Source: a virus. Taken from it: a stretch of DNA of 23,698 bases. The DNA lies in the IMG/VR virus record IMGVR_UViG_3300047319_000378, positions 1 through 23,698 of that record; one strand, written 5' to 3'. A program made the position numbers and the translations under genes. A model generated the notes under the pieces. The model was not told the origin of the DNA. It saw only the letters and a list, made by a program, of their open reading frames with translations, and did not search any database. Below, piece by piece: positions 14,526 through 22,504 of the stretch (its first letter is position 1; every line of letters begins with the position of its first letter).

Positions 14526-14939
14526 TTAGGTAACCGCGCCGGCCGCGGCGACGCCGCTTCGGTTGAAGCCGAGCTGCAGCAAGCTCGCCGTCTGCCCGAC
14601 TCCGACGATAGTGATGAACTCGCCGCCGGCGATGTCGTCGATCGGCGCCATCTTCCCGGCGTTCACCGACAAGACGTACACCTTGCCGACTGCCACGGTC
14701 CCGCCAGGATTGATCGGGCCACCGAGCTGATACTCGACGGGCATGTTCGCCGCCGGCGCGCTGTTCAACGCGATCGCCGAGGCCGCCGCGTTGACCGCAC
14801 TGTTGCTCTGCGCCGGTACCCATTGATTCGACGTGTTGAGGCGGATCACGTCGCCAGCGTTGATCGCGGCGCCGGCGACGCCGGTGTTCCGATCGCCAAG
14901 GCCGCGCACGTTCGCCGCGGTTACTGAAAGGTCTGCCAT
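14526..14939 (-). CDS. Decoration-like (DUF2190-type) structural protein
   Basis: The product has 137 residues, rich in Ala, Gly, Val and Asn. It has the repeating beta pattern of head decoration/DUF2190-type proteins: SVTAANVRGLG, then AAINAGDVIRLNTSNQWVPA and VAVGKVYVLSVNAGKMAPID. Such proteins trimerise on capsid surfaces. Its position here, after the tail terminator and before the tail tube, is unusual for a head protein, so a tail decoration role should be considered. AGGAG lies upstream of the ATG. Confidence 0.6.
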   Translation of the reverse strand: MADLSVTAANVRGLGDRNTGVAGAAINAGDVIRLNTSNQWVPAQSNSAVNAAASAIALNSAPAANMPVEYQLGGPINPGGTVAVGKVYVLSVNAGKMAPIDDIAGGEFITIVGVGQTASLLQLGFNRSGVAAAGAVT

Positions 14940-14951
14940 CGAAGTCCTCTC

Positions 14952-15404
14952 CTAATAGAGTTGATAGGCCACAGTCCACTTCGCGACGAGGCCGGCGACG
15001 AACTTCTCGCCGTTCGATTCGGCGAGGAGCGGGCCCGCGCCGCCGTAACGGATCGCGTAAACGAAAGCCAGCTCGAGCCTCGAGCCGCCGGCCCTGAGCT
15101 CCTCGAGCATCAGCAGCTCGGACGCCTGGCGCATTGTCATGATCAGCGCGCGCGCGTCGGCCTCGAGGGGATCCGCGGTGAGCAGCGTGATCTCGACGCT
15201 GAGCGCGCTGCCGATGCTGTCGAGGCCTTTCCAATCGGCGGGCTGATCCTCGCCGACGTCGATCGAGATCGCGGGCATTTCGTCCTGCGCGGGATCGAGC
15301 GACTCTCGGCGATGCGTAAAGACGTGCCAGCCGAGCGGCTCGAACGCCTCGAGATGCAGTGCTGCGATCGCGTCGACGATCTGTGAGGCGCGATGATCGG
15401 TCAT
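14952..15404 (-). CDS. Tail terminator / tail completion protein (U-like)
   Basis: The product has 150 residues. It begins with a helix (HRASQIVDAIAALHLEAFEP), then beta strands, a central MPAISIDVGEDQ, a helix around ALIMTMRQASELLMLEEL, and ends in a strand WTVAYQLY. This helix-sheet-helix-sheet layout is shared by gpU-like tail terminators and minor tail proteins that cap the tail and meet the head connector. The start at 15404 gives a 4-nt overlap with the upstream gene; an in-frame ATG at 15425 shadows that gene. The family match rests on fold pattern and position. Confidence 0.62.
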   Translation of the reverse strand: MTDHRASQIVDAIAALHLEAFEPLGWHVFTHRRESLDPAQDEMPAISIDVGEDQPADWKGLDSIGSALSVEITLLTADPLEADARALIMTMRQASELLMLEELRAGGSRLELAFVYAIRYGGAGPLLAESNGEKFVAGLVAKWTVAYQLY

Positions 15405-15700
15405 CCGCGCAACATCAAAATGCACATGCCGCTGCCGTCCGGCTCGACGGTCGCGACGATGTATGGCGCCTTATCGGCGATCCGGACGACGCGACTCCCT
15501 TTGACGAGCTCGTGCAGCGTCGCATCGGATTCCCGGCAGGTGAGCATCGGCCGGCGGTTCTGCACGGGGATCATCTGCCCGAGCGAGTCGACGGTCTCGC
15601 GCTCGAAGATGGCGAGGAGCCGATCGGCCTTACCCGTATCGAACTCCTCGCCACCCAGGCCGTTGACCAGCGCAAGCCGGTCAGCTTCGCTCTCGAACAA
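15401..15700 (-). CDS. Head-tail attachment protein (FII-like)
   Basis: The product has 99 residues. The C-terminal two thirds (RRPMLTCRESDATLHELVKG, then SRVVRIADKAPYIVATVEPD) form the short beta-barrel pattern of FII-like head-tail joining proteins ('V...G..v.i.g..Y.V..v.pD..G'). The first 30 residues are helical and acidic. It would sit at the head-tail interface that lets the finished tail dock on the head. Position between head genes and the tail terminator supports this. Confidence 0.7.
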   Translation of the reverse strand: MFESEADRLALVNGLGGEEFDTGKADRLLAIFERETVDSLGQMIPVQNRRPMLTCRESDATLHELVKGSRVVRIADKAPYIVATVEPDGSGMCILMLRG

Positions 15701-15703
15701 GGG

Positions 15704-16195
15704 TTAGACGATCTTCTTCTTGCCGCCCGCGGTCACGCTCACGAGCGCGGGGCCCGTGACGATCGTGCCGACGTAGCCGAGGAAGCCGCCGACGACCTTC
15801 TTCGGATCCAGCGCGTAGGTCTGCGTATTGTTCGCCGAGCTGACGATCGTGAACGTCGCGCCGGTAATGTCCGCCGCGCCCGTGCCGTTCGCGTCGCTGG
15901 CGCTCTGCAGCTTGCCAGTGATGCTTCCCGTGACCGTGCCGATCTGCTGCGTGACGAGGATCTCCCCGTCGTAGATCCGAACGTCGAGCCACTTGCCGGA
16001 CCCGCTCGTCGCGGCCGCCGTGTTCGCGGCCGAGACCGCGTCGATCAGCGACGTCATCGTCGACGCGGATGCCTGACTGAGCAGCATCCCTACGAAGCCG
16101 ATCGACGTAGCGGCCCACAGCGGCACGAGACCGATGTGCACCGCGAACGCGAGCACGGCGATCGATGCGAGAGTGATGATGGTCGAGAGTCTCAT
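15704..16195 (-). CDS. Head-region protein with N-terminal hydrophobic hairpin
   Basis: The product has 163 residues. Residues 5-42 form one long or two short hydrophobic segments (IITLASIAVLAFAVHIGLVP, AATSIGFVGMLL). From Met47 on the sequence resembles small beta-rich virion proteins, with SGKWLDVRIYDGEILVTQQI, then GKLQSASDANGTGAADITGA and GGFLGYVGTIVTGPALVSV. AAGGAG lies 8 nt before the ATG at 16195, while the internal ATG at 16057 has no ribosome site, so the long form is preferred. The combination of a membrane-like segment and a structural-type domain is odd. Function is unknown. Confidence 0.6.
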   Translation of the reverse strand: MRLSTIITLASIAVLAFAVHIGLVPLWAATSIGFVGMLLSQASASTMTSLIDAVSAANTAAATSGSGKWLDVRIYDGEILVTQQIGTVTGSITGKLQSASDANGTGAADITGATFTIVSSANNTQTYALDPKKVVGGFLGYVGTIVTGPALVSVTAGGKKKIV

Positions 16196-16238
16196 GGACG
16201 TTTCTCCTTGGAGAAGTTGGATAGATGCGGGAGAAGAA

Positions 16239-16262
16239 AAGGCCGGCTTACTTGCCGGCCTT
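16239..16262 (-). terminator. Hairpin over stop codon, terminator or attenuator-like
   Basis: A perfect 9-bp stem (AAGGCCGGC / GCCGGCCTT) encloses a 6-base loop. On the minus strand the TAA of the upstream small gene spans the loop edge, and the stem is followed by a short pyrimidine-rich run (TTCTTCTC) joined to the stem's own TT. This resembles a weak intrinsic terminator. Lying after the capsid and its small neighbour gene, it could reduce expression of the downstream joining and tail genes, or protect the capsid mRNA 3' end. Confidence 0.5.
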
Positions 16263-16484
16263 CTTCGGCTTTTCGGCCTGCGGTGGATCGGCCTCGACAG
16301 GATCCGGCGCCGGCGCCGATGCCGGTTCGGGATCCGGCGCCGCCGGCGGCGGGTCGGGGACCCGCTCGACGGCGCCGATGCTGACGAGGAACTGAACGGT
16401 GCCCGGATCCAGATCGGCTTCTTCGCCCACCTTCAGGTGATTGTTGACGCCGATACAGACCCCGCGCTTCGCCTTGACCTTCAT
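16248..16484 (-). CDS. Small head-region protein with Pro/Ala-rich tail
   Basis: The product has 78 residues. The first 44 look like a small beta barrel (MKVKAKRGVCIGVNNHLKVG, TVQFLVSIGAVERV). The rest is a disordered tail of Pro, Ala, Asp and Glu ending in KPKKAGK. Short proteins of this kind often follow the major capsid gene in proteobacterial phages, but I know no assigned function. An AAAGGAGG ribosome site with near-perfect spacing suggests strong translation. Confidence 0.62.
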   Translation of the reverse strand: MKVKAKRGVCIGVNNHLKVGEEADLDPGTVQFLVSIGAVERVPDPPPAAPDPEPASAPAPDPVEADPPQAEKPKKAGK

Positions 16485-16524
16485 GGGTAATCGCCTCCTT
16501 TGACGATTCCGTCGCCGGAGTCGA

Positions 16525-18426
16525 TTACGAGAGGTTCGACGAGACGATGAACGCCTGCGGATAGCGCAGCAGCACGTCGACCATCCACAGAGCGCGGATG
16601 CCGACTTGCGCCTGATTGAACCGCGTGCCGCCGTTGTCGGTCGACAGCTCGAGCACGCCCCAATCGCCGATCACGAGCTCGTCCCACGAACCGAAGACCA
16701 GGCCGTTCGCTCCGACCTGCTCCGTGCTCATCGCGGGGAATCCGACGAGCGCGCCGTTCAGCAAATTGCCTTCCCAAACCGGCGTGTCGGTGCTCGTGAA
16801 GCGTTGCACGGTGACGAGCTTCGCCGCGCCGGCCGTGTTCGTCACGAAGCCCGGATTCCCGCGGATAGCGTTCGCCGACCCGGCCGTCTGCGGGAACGCG
16901 AGGATCTTCGCGTAGGTCGCCGATGCCGCATCCTGGCCGCTCGTGATGCCGGTCGTGTTCTTGATGCCGAGAGGCTGCGCGCCGCCCGTGCCGTTGAGCA
17001 CGGCATTGTCGACGCCGTCGATCGCGATCGTCGCGGCGAGGTCCGCCGTGATGAACGCTTCGGCCGACGGCGAGGACTGGCGAAGCAGCTGCTCCGAGAC
17101 GTCGGTCACGATGATCGCCGTCTTCGGCGTCATCGAGAGCTGTCCGAGCGCCTGATCGGTCGCCGTGACCGACGTGCCGTCGCCGCCTTGCCAGGTGACC
17201 GAGCTCTTACCCGTTTGACGCGGGAAGATCACGTTACCCGTGAGGCCCGAGAGCTGCCGAGCGCCCATCGCCATTGCGAATGAACGAGCGCGCAAAATCT
17301 CGATGAAGCCCATGTTCTCGACATTGACGAGATAGCCGCCCTTGCTGCCCGGCGTCGTTGCCATGGCCCGCATGTTCAGCGCGCTCGCGTCGAGCGGACG
17401 GCGCAGGATATCGGTCGGGATCAGAATCGAGCTGTTGATGTCCCCGCGATTCATCTGCTTCGCGACGGCGATCGAGCATTCGAGCTCGAAGCCGGCGGCC
17501 TGCAGGTTCGCATTATTCGGGAACTTCAGAGCCCGGATCGCGCGCACGAGGCTGTACTGCTTGACGTCCACCCCCGAGAGCCCGAGCTGAGCGGCGCCGC
17601 TCGGCTTCGCGGTCTGCCGCGCCTCGAGGACCTCGAGCAGCTCCTGCGAGACCTTCGTCAGCGACGTGCCGTCGTTGATCCAGCGCATTTCGATACGCGA
17701 GTCGAGATTGTTGCCTTTGCAGAGATTGCGGATCGCCTGCTGACGCTGCTTCTCGGCTTCGAGCGCCGACGCCGGCGCATTGCCGTCCGCGACGGCTGCA
17801 GCGGCTGCTCGGACAAGCTCGGGATTGGCGGGCGCGCCCGCCGGGGGGGTCTGAGTTTCCATTCGAATTACCTCGGCGGGTTTCGCCTCTATTGCCACGG
17901 GTTGAGAACTCGGTTCGCTCGAGCGCGTTCGCACTTCGAGCTCTTCTCGGCCGACTGCTCGACCGATGCCGACGCTTTGATCGGCGGGGATTGTGACGAG
18001 GGAGATCTCGAGCGCTTCCCAATCGACGACGCGATAGGTGTTGGCCGCGGCCTCTTCCTTCGTCTGCGCGATCTCGTTGACGCGATACATGAACGACACG
18101 TTCCGCAAGACCTTGTCGTTCACGAGGTCGAGCGCCTTCTGACCGTCTTCGTTTTGCGCGAGCCGGATGATCGCGTGCCCGCGCTTGTCGCTGCCGATCC
18201 ACGCCTTCTCGACGACGCCGCGCAGGTCGTTCATGTTGTGATTGAAGAGGACCGGCGCGCCGTCGTTTAAACGCTTGAGGTTCGCCGCCGATTTGCTGTG
18301 CTCGAGGATCTCGGTCCCGAACCATCGGTCGACCGGCTGCTCGGACGAGAACGAGAGCTCGATCGTGCGGTCCTTAACTGCGTCGGCCCGAACCTCGATC
18401 GTGCGGACTAGCGGCGGGAGCTTCAT
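16525..18426 (-). CDS. Fused prohead protease and HK97-fold major capsid protein
   Basis: The product has 633 residues. The first 165 match a U35-type prohead protease: FNHN (His63), NVSFMYRV (Ser111) and WEALEISLVTIPA (Glu140) form a plausible catalytic triad. A Pro/Ala-rich and helical linker (about 170-280) resembles the scaffold or delta region. The HK97-fold capsid domain fills roughly 290-633 (GSKGGYLVNVENMGFIEILR, NPGFVTNTAGAAKL, VFGSWDELVIGDWGVLEL). Fusion means the protease would cut itself and the scaffold away from the capsid subunit after shell assembly. It overlaps the portal gene by 4 nt. Confidence 0.9.
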   Translation of the reverse strand: MKLPPLVRTIEVRADAVKDRTIELSFSSEQPVDRWFGTEILEHSKSAANLKRLNDGAPVLFNHNMNDLRGVVEKAWIGSDKRGHAIIRLAQNEDGQKALDLVNDKVLRNVSFMYRVNEIAQTKEEAAANTYRVVDWEALEISLVTIPADQSVGIGRAVGREELEVRTRSSEPSSQPVAIEAKPAEVIRMETQTPPAGAPANPELVRAAAAAVADGNAPASALEAEKQRQQAIRNLCKGNNLDSRIEMRWINDGTSLTKVSQELLEVLEARQTAKPSGAAQLGLSGVDVKQYSLVRAIRALKFPNNANLQAAGFELECSIAVAKQMNRGDINSSILIPTDILRRPLDASALNMRAMATTPGSKGGYLVNVENMGFIEILRARSFAMAMGARQLSGLTGNVIFPRQTGKSSVTWQGGDGTSVTATDQALGQLSMTPKTAIIVTDVSEQLLRQSSPSAEAFITADLAATIAIDGVDNAVLNGTGGAQPLGIKNTTGITSGQDAASATYAKILAFPQTAGSANAIRGNPGFVTNTAGAAKLVTVQRFTSTDTPVWEGNLLNGALVGFPAMSTEQVGANGLVFGSWDELVIGDWGVLELSTDNGGTRFNQAQVGIRALWMVDVLLRYPQAFIVSSNLS

Positions 18427-20108
18427 TTGATGACCCTCATGCGACCTGATTGCGAACTCGTGTCGGCCGTGTCGGCGGCGTCCGCTGTGTCGGCGCCGGC
18501 CTGATCGCCCTGATCGGTGATCGGCGTCGTCGGCTTCGCGCCGGCGTCGAGCGGCGCTACGGACGGATCCACGTCATAGACGAGCGGCGGATCGAGCGCG
18601 GCCTGCGCCGCGAGCTCCTCGGATCGCTCGAGGTCGATGTCCTCGATATCGTCGCCGTTCGCCGTCTGCGCGATGACCGCGGTGCGCGTCGTGAAGCCGC
18701 AGCGGACGGCTTCCTTGAACGCTTGAACCTCTTTCGTCGGATCGATCCACGACCAGCCGCGCGCCTTGAACTTGGCGGCCTCGAACTTGTCCGGAGTGAC
18801 GCCGTACTCTTCGACCGGGACGCCGTCGACCTCGCCGGCGAGCACGGCTTGCTGTAGCCAGCGTCGATGCACTTCGCATCGGAACGACCGCTGCCACCAT
18901 GTCTGAAGCACTTTCCAGACGTCGCGATCGTCGAGCAGATCGAGCCGGCTCGAGCTGTAGTTCGTTTGCGAGTAGTCGCGCGACAGCGACGCATAGCTGA
19001 CGTCGAGGCCTGCGGCGATCTTCCGCAGCATGTAACGCATGAACGGATCGAGAGCGGCGTTCGGCCGGTTCGGATTGTTGAACGTCAGCTTCGAGCCCGG
19101 CGGGCCGCGCGCGATGATGCCCGGCGTGAGCTCGAGCTCGAACGAGCCGTCGTCTTGCTGCTCGACGTCGGGATCGTCGAGATCCGACTGCTCGAGGAAC
19201 CCGAGATAGTTCGCCGCGCCTCGAGCAGCGATGAGCTCGGCCTCTTCGTAGCCTTCCGAATCGTTCAGCGCCCGAGCGACGGCATGCACCCAGGGAACGC
19301 CGCGAGTCTGCGGCCAGCGATCGACGACGCGCAGGTGAATGATCTCTTCCGCCGGGATCCGCCGGACCTGGCCGCGCAGCGTCGACGGAAACGGGAAGTC
19401 GGCCGGATGCCGATCGCGGACCCAATACGCGACTGCGCGATAGAACTCGTCGACCTCGACGCCGAGCCGCATTTCCATACCGTTCACGCCGACCGACTCG
19501 CCGACGCCGAGCGCGATCAGATTCTCGTGCGGCACGCGTTCGGGCTCGATGAGCTCGAGCGCATACGGGATCGGTGAGCCGCCGAACGGTCGATAGTGCT
19601 GCCGAATGAATACCTCGCCAGCCTCGACGATCTGTCCCATCGCGGCCCGCTCGAAGTCGCCGAAGTCCATTCCGCCGCCCGTATGGCAGTAGGCCGCGCG
19701 CGACCAGCAACCGAAGGCCGCCTCGATCCCATTGTTTGCACGCTTGAGGAGCTCGCCGCGGCTGTTCTTGACCTGGCCCTGTAGGCCCATGCCGGCGCCG
19801 ATGACGTTATTGACGATGATCCGTCGAGCTCGCTTCGCATACGGCGAATCGCGCATGAGCGCGCGCGATCGCCCGCGAAGGTTCGTCAGGCTCGACGAGA
19901 TCTCTGCGTCGGCCGAGCTCTGCGTCGACTGCCATCCGGCCGTGAGGCGAGACGCGCGCGCCGAGTGATAGATGCGCCGGCCCGTGCGCAGCGCCTGCGG
20001 CGCCGGCGCGGGATCCGCGTAGAGCGGACGGCCCTGCGGATCGAGGCCGACGTCGGCCGGCGTTGCCGCAGTGATCGCCGCCGAGCGCGGCCATCCGAAT
20101 AGCTTCAT
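18423..20108 (-). CDS. Portal protein (lambda gpB-like)
   Basis: The product has 561 residues, close to the usual 500-550 of lambda-type portals (Phage_portal_2). Typical motifs appear in order: SARASRLTAGWQSTQSSADA, RSRALMRDSPYAKRARRIIV, GEVFIRQHYRP, IELI-like PYALELIEPERVP, EEIIHLRVVDRWPQTRGVPW, and ASLSRDYSQTNYSSSRLDLL. The dodecameric ring would sit at one capsid vertex, receive the terminase and later the tail. The C-terminal 60 residues are acidic and low-complexity. It overlaps the connector-like gene upstream and the capsid gene downstream by 4 nt each. Confidence 0.92.
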   Translation of the reverse strand: MKLFGWPRSAAITAATPADVGLDPQGRPLYADPAPAPQALRTGRRIYHSARASRLTAGWQSTQSSADAEISSSLTNLRGRSRALMRDSPYAKRARRIIVNNVIGAGMGLQGQVKNSRGELLKRANNGIEAAFGCWSRAAYCHTGGGMDFGDFERAAMGQIVEAGEVFIRQHYRPFGGSPIPYALELIEPERVPHENLIALGVGESVGVNGMEMRLGVEVDEFYRAVAYWVRDRHPADFPFPSTLRGQVRRIPAEEIIHLRVVDRWPQTRGVPWVHAVARALNDSEGYEEAELIAARGAANYLGFLEQSDLDDPDVEQQDDGSFELELTPGIIARGPPGSKLTFNNPNRPNAALDPFMRYMLRKIAAGLDVSYASLSRDYSQTNYSSSRLDLLDDRDVWKVLQTWWQRSFRCEVHRRWLQQAVLAGEVDGVPVEEYGVTPDKFEAAKFKARGWSWIDPTKEVQAFKEAVRCGFTTRTAVIAQTANGDDIEDIDLERSEELAAQAALDPPLVYDVDPSVAPLDAGAKPTTPITDQGDQAGADTADAADTADTSSQSGRMRVIK

Positions 20109-20617
20109 GTCTGTCCGAACCTCGTTAGAACGCGATGCGGTCGAAGGCCGAGCTCGGCGGCGACAGCGAGACGGTATCGGTCATAAGCCGCGTGGATCTC
20201 GTCCCACGTCATGCGGCTGATCGAGCGGCCGTTGATCGATAGCGTCAGCTGATCCGTCGACGCGCGGTTCTCGATCACGGCCTGCAGCGCCTCGAGGACG
20301 CGTTGATTGAACGTGCGCGCGTCCGACTGAATGTCGGCGAGGTTCGGATTTATGGCGACGCGGCCGGTGCCGATCGTCACGACGGTGAGGCCGTTCACGA
20401 CGCGCGCCTGCCATTCGTAGTTTCCCGGCGGGAACGCCTTCGTAGCGTCAGCGGCGACCGAGATCACATGATTCGCGCCGTTCGGCGTCGCCGGCGCCGA
20501 GAGCGCCTTCGCGCCGCGGAAGTAGTAGGTCAGCGCCCAGGTCGGCGCCGGATGATCTGAGAGGATCTCGGTCCACGTCCAGAGATCGCCGGCTGTGAGC
20601 TCCTTCGGGATTTCCAT
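20105..20617 (-). CDS. Probable head-tail connector with gpW-like C-terminus
   Basis: The product has 170 residues lying between terminase and portal, where lambda has gene W. The N-terminal 95 residues are beta-rich (APTWALTYYFRGAKALSAPA, GNYEWQARVVNGLTVVTIGT), like a small Ig-type domain. The C-terminal part (STDQLTLSINGRSISRMTWD, then AAYDRYRLAVAAELG) resembles the small helix-hairpin-helix of gpW. The whole could be a head-completion protein with an added domain. The gpW relation is inferred from position and a short match only. It starts next to the terminase stop codon. Confidence 0.6.
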   Translation of the reverse strand: MEIPKELTAGDLWTWTEILSDHPAPTWALTYYFRGAKALSAPATPNGANHVISVAADATKAFPPGNYEWQARVVNGLTVVTIGTGRVAINPNLADIQSDARTFNQRVLEALQAVIENRASTDQLTLSINGRSISRMTWDEIHAAYDRYRLAVAAELGLRPHRVLTRFGQT

Positions 20618-22504
20618 TTACCAGCTCGTCGTCCAGTTGTGCCGCATCGGGCGAAAGCGGCGCGCGCGTGCCGCCGGCGGCGGCGGGGGATTCGGCGGCG
20701 GCGGCGGCCGCGGGCCCGCCGGTGGATCCGGATTCGTCATGCTCTGCCGCTCCTTCTGCGCTGCGTCAGCCGCCGCGAGCTTTTCCCATTTCGGCCCGAT
20801 GATCTCGATCGCGACGCGGTTATAGACGCGAAGGTCGAGCGCCTCGTTACGCGCGCGTCGCTGCACATAGGCGCGCGCCTTCTGACCGTTCACCGTCTTC
20901 TCGACGCGATCCTCGGCCGTGAGCTGATAGAAATATTCGTCGTCATGCGACGTCGGAAAGTGCATGTAGCCGGGCCCGGCCGAGTCGATCGAGAGCCAGC
21001 TGAAAATTTGGTCCTTGCACTCGTCGACGTTCACGGGGATCACGGGACAGCGGAGCTTATTGTTCCGTGTCATGCGTCCGACGATCGGCTTGCCGGAGTC
21101 GAGACCGCCGACGCCCTTGATCGCGTAAACGCGGCGGCGAAACCGCTTCTTGCAAAAGCGATAGACCATGTCGGTGTGATGGCCCGAGTCGACCGTCATG
21201 CACGCGATCGGCAGCATCCGACCATCCGCTCGAGCGATCGCCGTGCGATGCCACTCGTCGAGCTCGTCCCAAACGTCAGGGAATGCCGGATCCCCGATGA
21301 ATCGCTTCGTCTCGAGCGACCAGCTCTCGAAGAGCGTCGACCATCCGACCGCCTCGACCTCGATGCGATCGTCCTGAATGTCGGCCGCCGCGGTCACGAT
21401 CAAGACCTCGGCCGGCGCTCTGTCGTAGACCTCGGCGCGCTTCTTGATCTGCTCGGGATCGTGTTTCTCGGACGCCTCTTCCCACGAGAGCCCGAGAGAC
21501 TCGTTGATGAACTTCTTCAGCGACTCCGGCAGGCGCTTCGCGTTCACGAAGGCCTCGACCATCTGCTGCCAAGTCACATGCGGCGAATAGAGCTCGTTGA
21601 TGTGATAGCCCTCGATACCGGTCGCCGGCGCCGTCGCGCGCCACTCGCCGAGCGCGAGCATCCGTTCCTTATGCCGGTGCTCGATCTCCGCGCCGCAGTG
21701 TTCGCAGACGTAGACCGCGGTCTCGGGCAAGTGTCTGCCCTTGCGTTTAAACGATGCCTCGAGCGCCGGGACTCGTGTTCCGTCGCCGAGCTCGCGCTGC
21801 CATCGCAGCTGTTCCCATATCAGGCGCTGACGCTCGCCGCAGTGCGGGCACGGTACGAAGTAGAACTGCATATTCGAGGCCTCGAATGCTGCCTCGATCC
21901 GGCTCGAGCCTCTGATCTCCGGCGTCGACGCGCGAAATATGCGGCGATTCCAAAAGCCCTTTGCCCGGCCGATCGCGAGGCCGACCGAGTCGATGTGCGC
22001 CGGATACGCGTCGATCTCATCGAGCAGCACGTTACGGATCGGCCGCATGCGGAGATTCGCCGCGCTGTTCGCTCCGGCGATCGTCAGGTGTCCGCCGGCG
22101 AATCGCTTGTGAAGGATCGTGTTATCGGAATCCTTCTCGTTGTCCGAGATCCGGCCGCGAAGACACGGCGTGTCGCGCAGCATCGGATCGACTCGATCCT
22201 TCGAGAAGCCCTTCGCCATTTCGATAGTCGGCTGCACGACCATCGTCGGGCCTTCGCCGTGGTCGACGATGCAGCCGAGAATGTTGAGCAGGCTCTCAGT
22301 CGCGCCGACCTGCGAGCTCTTCATCAGCACGACGTTGCTATCGTCGCGAAAGAACGCGTTCATGATCGCGCGGAGAAACGGAAATCGTGACGTGCGCCAC
22401 GGGCCCGGCGCCGCTGAGCTCTCAGGCGATAGAACGCGGTTCTGATCCGCCCAATCCGCTCCCGTTGCTCGCCGCGGCGGCGGCCGGATCTTCTCGGTCG
22501 TCAC
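20618..22504 (-). CDS. terL: Terminase large subunit (lambda gpA-like)
   Basis: From a GTG at 22504 the product has 628 residues and closely follows lambda gpA. ADWADQN leads to LKSSQ-like VVLMKSSQVGATE (Walker A, 62-70) and NVLLDEIDAYP (Walker B, D162-E163). Zinc cysteines lie in CPHC (219-222) and CEHC (267-270). Nuclease acids are probable at D375 (AAADIQDD), D439 (MTVDSGHH) and D557 (RNEALDLRVYN). The C-terminus is Pro-rich. It powers DNA packaging and cuts concatemers, probably at cos. An in-frame ATG at 22576 would add 24 shadow-like residues and lengthen the overlap with the small-subunit gene; neither start has a good ribosome site. Confidence 0.92.
   Translation of the reverse strand: MTTEKIRPPPRRATGADWADQNRVLSPESSAAPGPWRTSRFPFLRAIMNAFFRDDSNVVLMKSSQVGATESLLNILGCIVDHGEGPTMVVQPTIEMAKGFSKDRVDPMLRDTPCLRGRISDNEKDSDNTILHKRFAGGHLTIAGANSAANLRMRPIRNVLLDEIDAYPAHIDSVGLAIGRAKGFWNRRIFRASTPEIRGSSRIEAAFEASNMQFYFVPCPHCGERQRLIWEQLRWQRELGDGTRVPALEASFKRKGRHLPETAVYVCEHCGAEIEHRHKERMLALGEWRATAPATGIEGYHINELYSPHVTWQQMVEAFVNAKRLPESLKKFINESLGLSWEEASEKHDPEQIKKRAEVYDRAPAEVLIVTAAADIQDDRIEVEAVGWSTLFESWSLETKRFIGDPAFPDVWDELDEWHRTAIARADGRMLPIACMTVDSGHHTDMVYRFCKKRFRRRVYAIKGVGGLDSGKPIVGRMTRNNKLRCPVIPVNVDECKDQIFSWLSIDSAGPGYMHFPTSHDDEYFYQLTAEDRVEKTVNGQKARAYVQRRARNEALDLRVYNRVAIEIIGPKWEKLAAADAAQKERQSMTNPDPPAGPRPPPPPNPPPPPAARARRFRPMRHNWTTSW

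Noticed and set aside
20639-22390. Long plus-strand frame of 583 codons opposite the terminase gene
   Set aside because: Arg-rich composition without motifs; an antisense shadow typical of high-GC DNA. The minus strand has clear terminase motifs.
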